From positions 153,648 through 192,688 of the forward strand of contig KQ965823.1 in NCBI GenBank assembly GCA_001574975.1: a stretch of 39,041 nucleotides of DNA. Direction: 5' to 3'. The DNA comes from Gonapodya prolifera JEL478 (Eukaryota > Monoblepharomycota > Monoblepharidomycetes > Monoblepharidales > Gonapodyaceae). The notes below the pieces were generated by a model. It ran no database searches and was not told where the DNA came from. It saw only the letters and a program-made list of their open reading frames with translations. The translations under genes and the position numbers were made by a program. Positions 20,104 to 30,880 of this stretch are shown one piece after another (within the stretch, counting starts at the first letter, position 1; each line of letters starts with the position of its first letter).

Positions 20104-20925
20104 GGCGGAAGGTGTGAGTTGACGCACGACCAGGAGTGCAGTTGGGGAAGCCAGCTGAGCGGCAAGCGGAATGCGTAAGGTTGGAGCACCACGCGGAAGT
20201 TGGAAGTTGCGGGTCGGGCTTTTGAATGGGTTCAAATGAGGTTCGAGGAAAGGTTCCCCGGCTGTATTCCCTCCCCCTCAACAACTTTGCCACAATCGCC
20301 GAATCTCACGTCAGTGCAGAGCCATGCACAATGTGCTCGGGCACAGTGTACTGGAGTGGTGTCGGGAGAGTCGTCTACCGAATCTCGGAGGAACGCGTAG
20401 TGAGGTTACCAGTGCGGAGAATGTGGAGGACGAAAACACGACGGTAGGATTTCGGACTCTGGTGCACGGTGGGGCGACGAAAGTGGAGGTGTGATTCCAA
20501 GAGTCGTGTAGGCTAGGGGTGTGCTGAGGATGTGCATGACGGGTTTTGGACCTGACGAGGGCGGGAACGGCCCCAGGGGTGTTCATTTAGAGTTTTGGGC
20601 GCGAGGGGACGAAGAAGGAGCGTGTCCACGATAAACGCCAGAGGGTGTTTTGGTTGTGGTTAGTAAAGAGCAAGGTGCGAAAAGAAGAGGCGCAAGGCGA
20701 GTTGCGCCTGGCGTGATAACGGGACGGAAAGACGTTAAAGCGAGAAGCGAGAAATGGTTTTGGAGGGGAGTTGCTTTCCGCCACAAACACCCAGATGTTG
20801 CCGACTTGTGATCGACCAAACCCGCCATTCCCATTCCATCGTCCGCGTTGGTCTTTTTCGTGGCGCTTTCTTTCTCCACATTCCTCCTGGGAATTCTCCT
20901 GAAACGTGCCCAAACGGCAAATGCG
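20104..20925. other. Spacer between head-to-head F-box copies B3 and B4
   Basis: About 820 nt separating the minus-strand B3 start from the plus-strand B4 start; would hold both promoters. Only short frames; no family recognised. Confidence 0.4.
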
Positions 20926-22253
20926 ATGCCCACCCTCACAGCACTCCCCAACGATATCCTCCTGCACATCCTTGTCCGTATTGCAACGCGAAAAGCATTC
21001 TTCACGCATATCCCTCTCGTGTGCCGATCTTTCCGGGATGTGCAGCGGGCGATAATCCAAGGTTCGTTGGACCAATATGCATTGGATATTGCAATCAATA
21101 CTACGACGCTCCTCGCAACCCGCCCCTAATAGCCACAACGGCCAGGGTCGCGATTGAAATCCACCGCTCGCCCCCGATGCCACGCGATGTCACGGTCAAC
21201 GAGCTGTGGGCTGCTGGGCGAGCCGCGCGGTCAACCGCCACGGACGAGGTCGGGAGACCGAACGGACCCATCGTCTTGCTCCGTGACAAGATTCTGAAGC
21301 TGCCTGTTGCTGAGAGACGTGACCCGTGGAGCGTTTACACCTTCCCATGCAGCATCTCGCTGAGCACGGAAGATATTGAAGACCTCAATCCGCCCGCCAC
21401 TGCCAATGCGATCAAAAGCGCCCTCAACGCCGCAGTCCCATTCGGGACCGTCCGCGTCGGGAAAATGAGCGTGACGGTGCTCTTTGGGGCCGAAGTTGCG
21501 TGGGCGGCCGGATTGGCGCAGGAGTTGGAACCGCAGATGCTCGAGATTCGTTCCCGGTCAACGAATGGGCAGAGGAGGGACTTGATGTCGGCGCTACAAT
21601 TTGAGGTGAACGTCTCTCCTTTTTTCTGCGCCAGCCTCTCAGAACTACATCTTCGCGTTGGCCTTTCACCCGTCAAGAGGGACGCAATACGAACCCTCCA
21701 CGTACCTCACATTCGGGCCCTCAATGTACCCGTATCTGCACTGTATCTTTTTCCACATGCGAAGCACTTTTCGACCTTTAGAACACACGTGGACTCACCC
21801 ACGTTCCGCGGTCCTGACGGCAATGTGGAATTGCACAGAAATTTAGAGATATTGAATATCGGGCCACTGGAGAAACTGGCTCGCGACGCAATACTCAATC
21901 TCACCAAGGCGGTGAGCAATGGCGGATTTCCCCGTCTTCGTACCGTTGAGGTTGTCCATGTGCATATTCCCGACATGTATACAGCGGGGACGGACGAAAT
22001 CATCGATTACGCGCGGAGCAGGGCTCTTGTCCTCGACCTCGTGCACCTCCGTGCTACGTTTCCACACGTGCGCGTTGTTGTGCGGGTGGACTACAGGGGG
22101 TGGGATGCATATTTTGATGGGAAGTTGTGGGTAAAAGGTGTCGAAGGGGCGATTTTGAAGGACTTGGATCTACGACCGAGCGGCTCGGACCCGCACGTCA
22201 CACTGCAGTGTGCTGTTGGAGGGGGATTTTTTGTTTGGGATCGGAGACTGTAA
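20926..22253 (+). CDS. F-box protein, type B (B4), intact
   Basis: Three exons, 20926-21061, 21133-21605 and 21678-22253, make 394 residues. The F-box is LPNDILLHILVRIATRKAFF plus THIPLVCRSFRDVQ. Exon 2 carries A-T-T-A-R-V-A-I, KILKLPVAERRDPWSVYTFP and VPFGTVRVGKMSV; exon 3 has TLHVPHIRALNVPVSALYLF, GGFPRLRTVEV, HLRATFPHVRVVVRV and ends VGGGFFVWDRRL. The second intron (72 nt) is a multiple of three without stops, so a retained-intron form 24 residues longer would also be in frame; the homologous introns in B1-B3 argue for splicing. A second ATG at 20921, 5 nt upstream, is out of frame. Same inferred role as B1: Skp1-binding SCF substrate adaptor, substrate unknown. Confidence 0.85.
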
Positions 22254-22874
22254 CGCAACTTCGCCAATTGCTCATCCGAGGCAAGGGGAGGAATTCTTTG
22301 TCGGGTGACTGGGCTTTCATTGAGCCCACCAGGCCAGATACTGGCTGCAGGGTGGGATCACATTGTGGAGACATTGCGGTTCGTGTCGCTTACCCCACCC
22401 GCGGGCCGCCGCCCGAACCAGTATCCCCCGTACCACCATGTCTACTTTTTCAAACCTCTGTCAGAGAGTCGTATTTATATGTCGGTCATGAATATAGGCT
22501 GCTAACTATAAATATAGAGGCTCTGGAATTCACGAGTCCGTTGGACCGTCGTAGAAACGGATCACGTCGTAAGTTACTCACTCGGTCTATAGATAAGATA
22601 CTGAGAGGCGCGGTAGAGGAGTGGAAGGCGGCTTACCAGCGTGATCACCTAGAAGCGGTGTCTACTGGATTGGCAGAGAGCCAATGTAATTTGTCTCGAG
22701 GAGAGAAAAATGCGATGAAAGTCAATCAACTTCCAAAATCACGTGCAACTCGGCCCCATCGCCTTAACCTAGTCCTCGCATCATCGGACCGCCCTCTGCC
22801 ATAACGTTTCGCTCTTTCACCGCGCTCTCTCGACTCTCACAATCAATTGTTTTTAACCCACGCTCGCCAGCCCA
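22254..22874. other. Spacer, nothing recognised
   Basis: About 620 nt between B4 and B5 with short frames only. Includes an AT-rich patch near 22480-22520. Confidence 0.35.
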
Positions 22875-23548
22875 ATGGCGACCAACCTCCTATTAGCGCT
22901 CCCCACAGACATTCTCCTCCACATTTTCAGCGTCCTCGCTCCATGCAAGGCGTTCTTCACTCTCATTCCACTCGTATGCCAAACGTTCAGGGACCGTTCA
23001 AGGTATGTCCCATGTTTGCTAAGATCAACCATCCACAGCGACAAACCTACCTTCATTTGAGAAGCTACCACAGTGTTTGCCACCATCCATATCTGTGACT
23101 GTGCTTCCTTTTCCGTCTCGATTACCGAGCTCACGACTGTTGGATCGATCGATTCCACCTTGGCACTGCCGACCAGGGCGGTCAAATCTCCGTGCTTCGC
23201 CAGAAAATTTTGCGCCCGTCTTTCGCCACCAGGGAGCGTGACCCATGGTCCTGATACACATGTTCTTATCGACTTTCTGCGCCTCCACACAGCATTTCCA
23301 CACCTGTCTGTGTTGTGCGTGTCTCCGATTCTGAAATGCAGGACTTTGTCAAATCGATCTTGGAGAGGGACAGTGAAGGACGACTTCAAGGGTTGCAAAC
23401 AAAGCGTTTGGATGAGCCTAAACTTATACTCCGGTGTCGATTGGGGGGAAGGTTTCATGTTTGGGATCAGTGTTACCTATATGCAAGCAAGGCCCTGAAA
23501 GACGGGTTTTGGTCTGTTGTCGCTAAAGTGACTGGGTTTCGCAGTTAG
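22875..23548 (+). pseudogene. F-box type B relic with large internal deletion (B5)
   Basis: ATG 22875 starts ATNLLLALPTDILLHIFSVL and then AFFTLIPLVCQTFRD, a good F-box. A short piece of exon 2 survives (VLRQKILRPSF, RERDPWS, with stops and frame changes). The sequence then jumps directly to the C-terminal block LIDFLRLHTAFPHLSVLCV and GRLQGLQTKRLDEPKLILRC followed by LGGRFHVWDQ. About 200 codons of the B-type middle region are missing. It cannot make a family-like protein, though an F-box-only peptide remains possible. Confidence 0.8.
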
Positions 23549-23578
23549 AAAATAGTGGTTTTGGTGAATCAGGTACTA

Positions 23579-24356
23579 TGAGCGAGGGCACTAGCAGAAC
23601 GTTGGCTCGGATGTGGCAAAGGCGATCGAGAGGCGTGGGAGATGCAGCCACAGATACTCGCGCTAAGAACTGTAGTGGAGTATGGGCAAGATGGAGATTT
23701 GATGTCTGTGTTGCAGTCTGAGGTGAGGCGCTCTCCTTTGTGGGTGTTGGTCTTCCACTGGCTCGTAGATACATACTGTGCACTGCGGTGCAGGATCTGT
23801 CCAAGGAAGCCCTCCAACCTCCGCACACCGCACATCCGTGCCCACGACATACCCCTCTCAGCAATGTACCTCTTCCCACAAGTGCGGCATATCTCGACAA
23901 CCAGGGTCCACGTCGACTCACCACGTTCCGCGCTCCTGATGGCTCCTTTGCGAAGCACAAGCATTTATGAATGTTGGAACTCGGATGTCTAGACAAACTG
24001 GCTCTCGACGCCATACACTTGACCAAGGCCGTTGCAGCGGGCGGGTTTCCTCGGCTGCGTCGTGTCGAGGTGATGTACAAGCACGTACCCGTGTGCATGC
24101 AGGACGATGGTGTTGCTATGACGCAGTGCGCAGCCCTCCTGTCGACTTGGCGCACCTCCGAAGTTTGTCCCCACACGTGGCCGTTGCGGTGCGTGTGACA
24201 AACGTCAGGTCGCTGGGATTTCCTGGAAGGAAGTTGGTGGTTGATGGGGTTTCGGAGGAACTTTTGAAGACCTTGAAGGTGACGCTTCACTTGTTGGACC
24301 CGTACGTTACGCTGGAATGTAGCGTGGCGGGAGGGTTTCGTGTCTGGAATCGCTGA
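23579..24356 (+). pseudogene. 5'-truncated F-box type B relic (B6)
   Basis: Starts inside exon 2 of the family (EMQPQILALRT, then GDLMSVLQSE), keeps the second intron site, then reads LRTPHIRAHDIPLSAMYLFP, GGFPRLRRVEVMYKHVPV and DLAHLRSLSPHVAVAVRV, ending VTLECSVAGGFRVWNR at TGA 24356. These blocks lie in different frames, so several indels have occurred. No F-box or start codon is present. Confidence 0.8.
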
Positions 24357-24935
24357 AGGTGATGGGGTGCGACGCGTGCTTGTGACTGAGAGGTCAAGAA
24401 GATGACTCGGCCCTTTTGTGTTGACTTGCGTGTGTGGAGCGTGTTGCAAATGTCTAATCATTCAACAAGTTGACTTGTGGTCCGAAATACATTGGTGGCT
24501 CATCACAAACACACTACAGCGCAACTTGGGACTCATCCAAACCCCTTCTTTCCAATTCTTGAAGCCGGCCTTCCACGTCAGGCTCCACGAACGTCTTGAC
24601 AAAGTCACTCATCTACTCATCTCCTTGCCCAGGACACGGACCACTGGAAGGTATAATTCATTTGACACACCGCACAAACTTCTTCAGTCGCTAATAGTCG
24701 CTCGGTGACCAATGCCATGATTGTGAATATTCAATTCCGGTATCCATGCTTTTATTTCATTTGAGAAATTCTGTGTGGGTCCAGGGCAAGAATACCCCCC
24801 GGGACATCTGCAGCGAAACTTTTTGTGTGCGCTCTGGCGAAAATTGGTGATTGCGCGAGATATCATTTACGAGTGCTAATACCGGTTGATTTTCGCTTTC
24901 GTATTTAGCCGCAGAAATACAGGTGACGAACGCAA
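24357..24935. other. Spacer upstream of the BTB gene
   Basis: About 580 nt with no family-like frame. The 150 nt before 24936 are AT-rich relative to the gene and probably contain its promoter. Confidence 0.35.
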
Positions 24936-25604
24936 ATGGCCTCAGCGGATCCCATCGTCGTGCTCAACGTCGGCGGTACAGCATTCTCCACTCGTCTGTC
25001 CACGCTGACGTCACACCGCGAGCCAGACTCTGTGTTCCACGCAATGTTCGATCGCGAAGCTGGCTGGAAACCGGCAGAGAAGGACGATCAGGGGCGATAT
25101 TTCTTCGATCGATGCCCGGACATGTTTAAAATCGTTCTGGAGTGGCTGCGAACAGGGGAGCTGGCTGTGCCTGAAGCCACGGGTAGCGACTCCCGCCCCC
25201 TCGTCAAGCGAATTTCCGCCGAAGCCCGGTATTTTGGCCTCACCGAGCTCGAAGCCCACGTCAAAGCGACGCTGTCTCGATCCGTCGAGACCTTCATCTG
25301 TGTCGAACGGGTGGACGAGTCGGACTTCCCAGGAGACTTTGTGTGGCGATTCATGTGCCCCTTTGACGGCACGACAATTCCAGGCCTCGAAGAGCTTCAT
25401 GCAGTTCTGGATAGTGGAGTGTTTGACTCTCGGAGGTTGCCTGTAGACGCAATTACGGCTAGGTTCGACGGCGCGAAGCCAAATCATTACTTGACAATTT
25501 TGAGGGAAATCGAGGAGGGATATGCCTTGGTCGGGGCGGGACGGGTCTCTAGAGGCGGGAAGAGCGCCGTCAGATCATTTTTTCGGAAGGTGACGGAGCT
25601 ATAA
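24936..25604 (+). CDS. KCTD-type BTB/POZ (T1) domain protein
   Basis: An intronless frame of 222 codons. Residues 8-80 form a T1/KCTD BTB domain: VVLNVGGTAFSTRLSTLTSH, then FHAMFDR, DDQGRYFFDRCPDMFKIVLE and WLRTGEL. The remaining 140 residues contain an acidic/aromatic segment (VERVDESDFPGDFVWRFMCP) with no domain I recognise and a basic end. KCTD-type proteins often assemble as oligomers and serve as Cul3 ubiquitin-ligase adaptors; in other cases they regulate channels or transcription. A Cul3 role is inferred from the family. The ATG has A at -3 (GCAAATGG). A decayed paralogue lies at 2027-2261, about 23 kb away, and the F-box array ends just upstream, so two adaptor classes sit side by side. 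Confidence 0.85.
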   Translation: MASADPIVVLNVGGTAFSTRLSTLTSHREPDSVFHAMFDREAGWKPAEKDDQGRYFFDRCPDMFKIVLEWLRTGELAVPEATGSDSRPLVKRISAEARYFGLTELEAHVKATLSRSVETFICVERVDESDFPGDFVWRFMCPFDGTTIPGLEELHAVLDSGVFDSRRLPVDAITARFDGAKPNHYLTILREIEEGYALVGAGRVSRGGKSAVRSFFRKVTEL

Positions 25605-26087
25605 TGTGAGTGTGGTGATTGCACTTCCGACTTGTGTTCGCTTCCAATGTACTCACCACTTATACCCCTACGTTTAGCCCCGCGACACACATCTCATCTC
25701 GAGTTCCTCTCGATTCCGCATCCATCAACATCTCCCACAACATCAATTTAAACGTCTCCGTCCAGTTTTAGCGCATAACGGAAGTCTCATCAATCCGCTG
25801 CGTGGACCCCCCCCNCCGGCCCCGCCCAGCGGACAATCCATCAGCTCGACATCATGAAGAGTATCTTTTTCCTTGGAGACGGACCTTTTTGGACTTTTGG
25901 AAACCATACCACGCATCAATCATCTTAGTCGCTTAGCTCTGGCTCTTGTACGATACCTATTAGTGTCAAATGTTGTAGAATACTGTAAAAAACATGGAGA
26001 GTCCAGCTCAGTTCGTTTGTCATGAATTGGTGTGTATTTGCAGGTGCCCGCCGGGTCCTCAGCTGTTCAACCACTTTCACCCATCAC
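25605..26087. other. Spacer with an unresolved base in a poly-C run
   Basis: About 480 nt without a recognised gene. A poly-C run at 25807-25817 contains an N at 25815. Confidence 0.4.
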
Positions 26088-26584
26088 ATGCCCCCATCGA
26101 AGTCCGGTGCGTCGCCACTCTTTCCTTTTCCGCCTCTACCATTCGCCTCTGTTCTCACCGTCTCTATTGCTCCCTCCATCCTCCAATTCCCATCCCCCTC
26201 ACAGCACCAACAAAATCCACTCCCACCCCTCTCCCCGTCGTCCCACCCGATCGATGCGTAACATACACGCCATACCTCGTGTGGAGCTCGTGCAACTTGC
26301 TCTTCCCGGCCATCATCGTCGACCCGCGGTTGGAAAACGTGGAACTGACGAAAGTTCCAGGGTACGCATTTTTGCTTGCGGAGGCGGACAAGGCTAGGTT
26401 CGTAGATATCCCGGCGGTGCCGTTGAGGATGAAAACTGGGTTTAAGAGTTGCAAATGCCGACTGTAGGAAGAAACACAAGAAGAGCCTCGACAGGGGCGG
26501 ACATGCCGACGCGCCACTCCTGGAAGGAAAGAAGGTCGTGGGGATGTTGGTAAAGTGGCTAGCGTGTGTTCCTGGAATGGAGTA
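26088..26584 (+). CDS. Candidate 5' exons with PWWP-like domain
   Basis: A 19-nt exon (26088-26106), a strong 98-nt GT-AG intron with a pyrimidine tract, and an exon from 26205 fit in frame. The protein reads PYLVWSSCNLLFPAIIVDPR, then VPGYAFLLAEADKARFVDIP. The L-V-W, (x)6, F-P-A-x-[IV]-[VI]-D-P pattern recalls PWWP domains (chromatin readers of methylated histone tails), with the PWWP tetrad replaced by LLFP. The frame stops at 26465-26467 unless a very short intron (26440-26467, 28 nt) is removed; then a further coding-looking exon (KKHKKSLDRG, LLEGKKVVGML) runs to 26584. A 35-nt intron (26585-26619) would join it in frame to the gene at 26624. Either this is one gene with unusually short introns, or a broken upstream gene. 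Function is tentative. Confidence 0.4.
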
Positions 26585-26623
26585 GTGAGTATCTCCGGTT
26601 ATCCACCAAGCTGTACCAGCAAA

Positions 26624-28718
26624 ATGTCACCTTTCTACTCCCCCCGACACGGCATCGTCATCACCCTCAGCTCACTCCTTCAATACATCCCCACTCCTTC
26701 CGCAAAGACAAGCATGGTGGTCGCTCCGTCGCCCTACGTGTGCGAGCTCGGGACCTCGTACGCTCCTCGCATACCAACCAAGCAGGACACGACTAGGAAC
26801 CTCCCGCCCCCAACTCCGACGGCGGTGAAGAATAGGGAGGTCACGGTGAGAGTGGTCGTGGCGGCGGCGGCGGTGGGGACGTTTGATGTGAGTACAGTGG
26901 TACCGATGTTCGACCTGTCAACGAGTGCAGGGGATCCGGAGTGGAGGACAGTTTTGTGAAGCCTGTATGCGCATCGACGTTGCGAAAATATGGTAGATGC
27001 TTCAGGGCATATTTTACTTTCCCACGGTTCGGTTTATCGCGAAAACGAATACCTTTTACTTTGTACAGGAAACCTACCACCCCCTCTCAGCTCTCGTCGA
27101 ATCCGTGCTCATCGACTTCACCCACGCCACCGTACCTCCCATCGGCATTCCACCCAGTTTAACGGACGACATCGGGGACGACCCTCCAGTCTCGATCAGC
27201 GGTGCGGCGGGTGAGGTGAGATAAACGAGCGTTGGCAATGCCACCACCCCTCGAGCTCACACGGAAACGGTGTGTTGTGATTTGATACGAGGACAGCTAG
27301 AACGACAGAACCACCACGTGGCGCTGATCGTTCAACAACAGCGACTCACGCCGCCTCCGACACCACACCTGCATTCGCCGGCGACACACCATCCGAGTCT
27401 GCCGCAAAAGCTTTCACCTGCAGCATACCACTCGGCGTTGCCACAACAGCAACCAGAGCCTCGTGCAGCTGCAGCGAGTCCGCCGATTGTTCTTCCAATA
27501 ATGTTCGTGCCGGTTCCCAGCCAGGGCGTTCAACGCGCAGTTGCCCACTACGTCGGAACCTCTACATACCACCCTGATACCCACGAAATTGCTGAGCAAC
27601 ACATTGCAAACCCAGTGCTGGACGCCGACGCTTTCGAAGCAGCTCAAGATCCCGGCCACTCTTATGATTCGGGCTCTCATCATGGTCTCGAGCTCTCCGA
27701 AACCGTCAAGGCGGCATTCGCACACGCTCTGTATCCTCCAGTCCCACCGATCCATCCGGCTCGACCGGTACCTGCATCTAGTCGACGTCCCTCGACTGCA
27801 TTACCGAGCACCGCCCCTACATCGACGTCGTCCAAAAGACGATGCCTGGGTGAAGGCGTGCGAGCGTCGGCGCCTCGACCTGCACATCCGAACGAACAAG
27901 AGACTCTCCAGAATCCAGGGCGTACTGAAGGACTGGCACATGTCAACCCAGCAGGATACTCCTCCGTACGTGATTATACCTCTCTAGCGAGAAGACCTTC
28001 TTCGGAAGAGCCTGTGCCTGGAGCACAGCATCGCGAAGAGTACCGACGAGGAGGAACCATCAGCACTGCCGCAGAAATAGCTGGAGACATGCATTCATTG
28101 ATGGAAGAGTGGCTACGCCAAGTGGCTGGGCGTTCGGATGGTAGACGGAGCAACAGTGGTTCTATGAGTCAGGTCAACGTGGAACCCCGGATTCGCAACG
28201 GGAAAGGGGCTGCGGAGGCAGCTCGGAGAGCGCGGGTGGAAACAGTGGAAGGAAGCGTGTTTCAAGCCGCTCCCTCTTCTGTCCATGTGTCCAGCCGAGG
28301 GAACAGTAGCGTTGTCGGTACCAGCTTCGGGGAAGTGGGCTTGTGTGCGACTACGACTACTAACGGGAATGCGCAGGCGACACGACGGAGCAAAGAAGTT
28401 GATCAGTCGTCTTCTTTGCCTTCGTTAGAGCAAACTGGAGGTGCAGGGAAGGTTGGACGTACCTGCAACAATGTGGACGTCGAAGCAACGCCCGAGATTC
28501 CGTCTTTACCGGATAAGACGGCACGAAGCACAGTGTCAGCTGGCGTGGCTGCTCACGAGGGGAGTCAAGCAGCGAAAACCAATGTTTTGACGGCTGGTAC
28601 CGTGCAGCCAATCCAAGGGAGCCATGTTCGATCTCCCGCAGTGCGTAAGAGGTTTGATGTCGTGGTGGAGCTCGAAGTTTCGCCGGTGAAGATGAAAATT
28701 ATTCATGGGGTCGAGTGA
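26624..28718 (+). CDS. Large mostly disordered protein, function unknown
   Basis: Three exons, 26624-26887, 27069-27215 and 27297-28718, give 610 residues from an ATG in good context (GCAAAATGT); the introns are 181 and 81 nt. Exon 1 reads GIVITLSSLLQYIPTPSAKT; exon 2 is clearly coding (ETYHPLSALVESVLIDFTHA); exon 3 begins LERQNHHVALIVQQQRL, a short coiled coil, then about 400 residues rich in Pro, Ser, Ala and Thr, including a proline/histidine stretch. The protein ends in a compact-looking RKRFDVVVELEVSPVKMKI. I do not recognise the family. If the PWWP-like exons at 26088-26584 belong here, the combined model has 735 codons in frame and would suggest a chromatin-associated protein. Confidence is good for exons 2 and 3, weaker for the 5' end. 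Confidence 0.6.
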
Positions 28719-28964
28719 CTGAAATGGTTTCTTTGTCTAAGAACTTTCAACTTTTTATGTGTGTATATTACATCATTCTTGAAGCCCTATCGGCATTCTA
28801 TGTACTGAATATTCGTGACAGAATAGGTGTGGCTTGACGAATCCTCGCGAATATCCAGACTCGCTCACCATCCACCCAGTCGGCCTCGATGCGCCTAGGC
28901 CTCTTCGACAGTCGCGTTTTGACACGACGCGTGAGTCGTCGCTCCCTCGTGCCTCAATCGCAGC

Positions 28965-30390
28965 ATGCTTCACGTTTACTACTTTGGGAAGCAGGATACC
29001 GCACCCATCACCGGCAAGAGACCTTGGATCATAACGAAAGATGCACCGATGATATGGTCGCGAGATCCTGAGGTCTACGGTCCTGCGTCACCTGTATCGC
29101 CAGTTGGAAGTCGAGAAAGTTCTGATGCCGAAAGCCCGGAAGGCGAATCGCCAGTACATTCTGATTCAAGCCCAGAGCACCATCTCATTCGAGACCTGTG
29201 CGTCCAGATTGCTGAGCTCCGACTGGACCTGGCCCTTCAGCGCGCCAACGACACGTCGGGTCCACCCCTCCCTTCTCAGAAGCACACGTCGAGGAGACGA
29301 GCTCCATCGACAAAGGCTCAACGGATGTACAGCAGCGCATCTGGAGCCGCTGCGACTCGTATGGTTGCCATACAGGAGGTTTTGAAAAAGGAGTCGGACT
29401 CACGACTGGTCGCGGAGGACGCGGCGGCGATATACAGGAGCTGGGCGTACGTGGAGCGAGAACGCGCTATACGTCTGCAAGAGTCGGTTGAAGACAGGGC
29501 TGTTGCCTTGGAGGACGAGCTTTCGTGGTCGAAACATGCAATTGCTGAATTGCAGAGAACTCTGCAGACGGCAGAACTCAGATTTCAAGGGGAGAGGGAG
29601 TATTACAGTGGAGAGCTGCTCAAGTCCTTCGAGGAGCGGATCGCGGTAGAAAAGGATGTAGCACTTCTCGAAGAGTCTCTTCGGGCTTCAATCACGCAAG
29701 TGAATGAACAGTGCGACGTCATCAGCCTTATTTTTCGGGAACTGCAGCACTGTAGCACAGAGATTGAGGAACGCGCCGCGGACAAGTTTGAGATTCAAGC
29801 ACTTCGAATGGAGGTGGAGACTTTGCGCACACGAAACGAGGAAAATGAAGGTAAGACTTCTAAGAAACTCAGAACGCAGGATATTGTCGCCAATATTCAC
29901 TGCTTCTGTGCGATGTACAGCCCAGGCGGATCGCGACTTGAACGAAGCCAAACACGCCGCGCAACTTCGAATATCAGACCTCACGCGCCTACTGGATGAA
30001 TCGAAACGAAGAGAAGCTCTTATTGCAGAGGAGGTGCGCGATATTCGGACAAACCGAGGCCAACTTCTTTTGGAAAGGGATAAGGCAGTCGCTACCGCCG
30101 TTGACCTTTCACAGAAACTCGCGATCAGCGAAAGTCTCTGCAAGCGACTTCAATTGGATCTGAACGAATGCAAACGAAGAGCGGTTATTACTTCGGAAAT
30201 CGAAGTCCGGACTGACGAAGCAATCAAAGAAGCGAAGCAGGTTCTCGCAAGGTCCCGTCGAGCGTCGTCGGTTACGCGTAGTGAAGCTCCAAGCGCAGCG
30301 ACTCAAGCGGCATGGCGAGAGCAGGGAATTTTTTCAGCAGGAACGAAACTGGCAGAGGTTGCTGATGTGACAGAGCATCCCGCCAAGTGA
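28965..30390 (+). CDS. Coiled-coil protein, function unknown
   Basis: Two exons, 28965-29850 and 29921-30390, joined by a 70-nt GTAAGA-ACAG intron, encode 451 residues. Residues 1-70 are disordered and acidic/Ser-Pro-rich (PVSPVGSRESSDAESPEGES). From about residue 72 to 430 the protein is almost continuously helical with heptad-like Leu/Ala/Glu/Arg patterns (for example LRLDLALQRAN, ELQRTLQTAELRFQ, DLTRLLDESKRREALIAEEV), so a long parallel coiled coil is predicted. No motor, kinase or membrane segment is visible. Such proteins often serve as scaffolds, but nothing here indicates which. The splice is well supported because the heptad pattern continues in the new frame. Confidence 0.75.
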
Positions 30391-30880
30391 TCGGGTGATG
30401 ATGTTGTTAATGAGACGACTGCTCATCAAAGGTGTGCATTCGTCTGCGCTAATGACTGGTGTGCTTTGTTTGCTTATTCTAGCATGAGATTGAAGTGCTG
30501 TATCCACAATATTGTATGTATTTGGTGAAATATTCAACCTGTCGGGGTTGTCGCACATGGCGAAAGGGGAAAGGGGGAAACTGTTCTCACATGAATCCTG
30601 GAGTGCCGAAAACGTATGAGCAAGCTTGCTCTCCGCACAGTTATGTCGGGATCTCTCTCCATCCACGGCGCTTTTTTTAGGGTCTCAGGTCGGGTTCCCT
30701 AAAATTTTCACCCAACTAAACCAAAAGCTGCTTCTCGTTGCGGCTGGATCACTCTTGCCGCGGAATACTGTCGAAAGCGAGGTCTATCGATCCCCAGGAA
30801 AAGTTGGTCCGGAGACTAGTGGAGCGGAATCGTCCAAGGGATTGATCGGACATACCGTGCGCCACTAAAACGGATGCGTG

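Noticed and set aside
23523-24461. 312-codon minus-strand frame over B6
   Set aside because: Antisense to the F-box relic; no family resemblance, and its openness follows from codon bias of the complementary gene.
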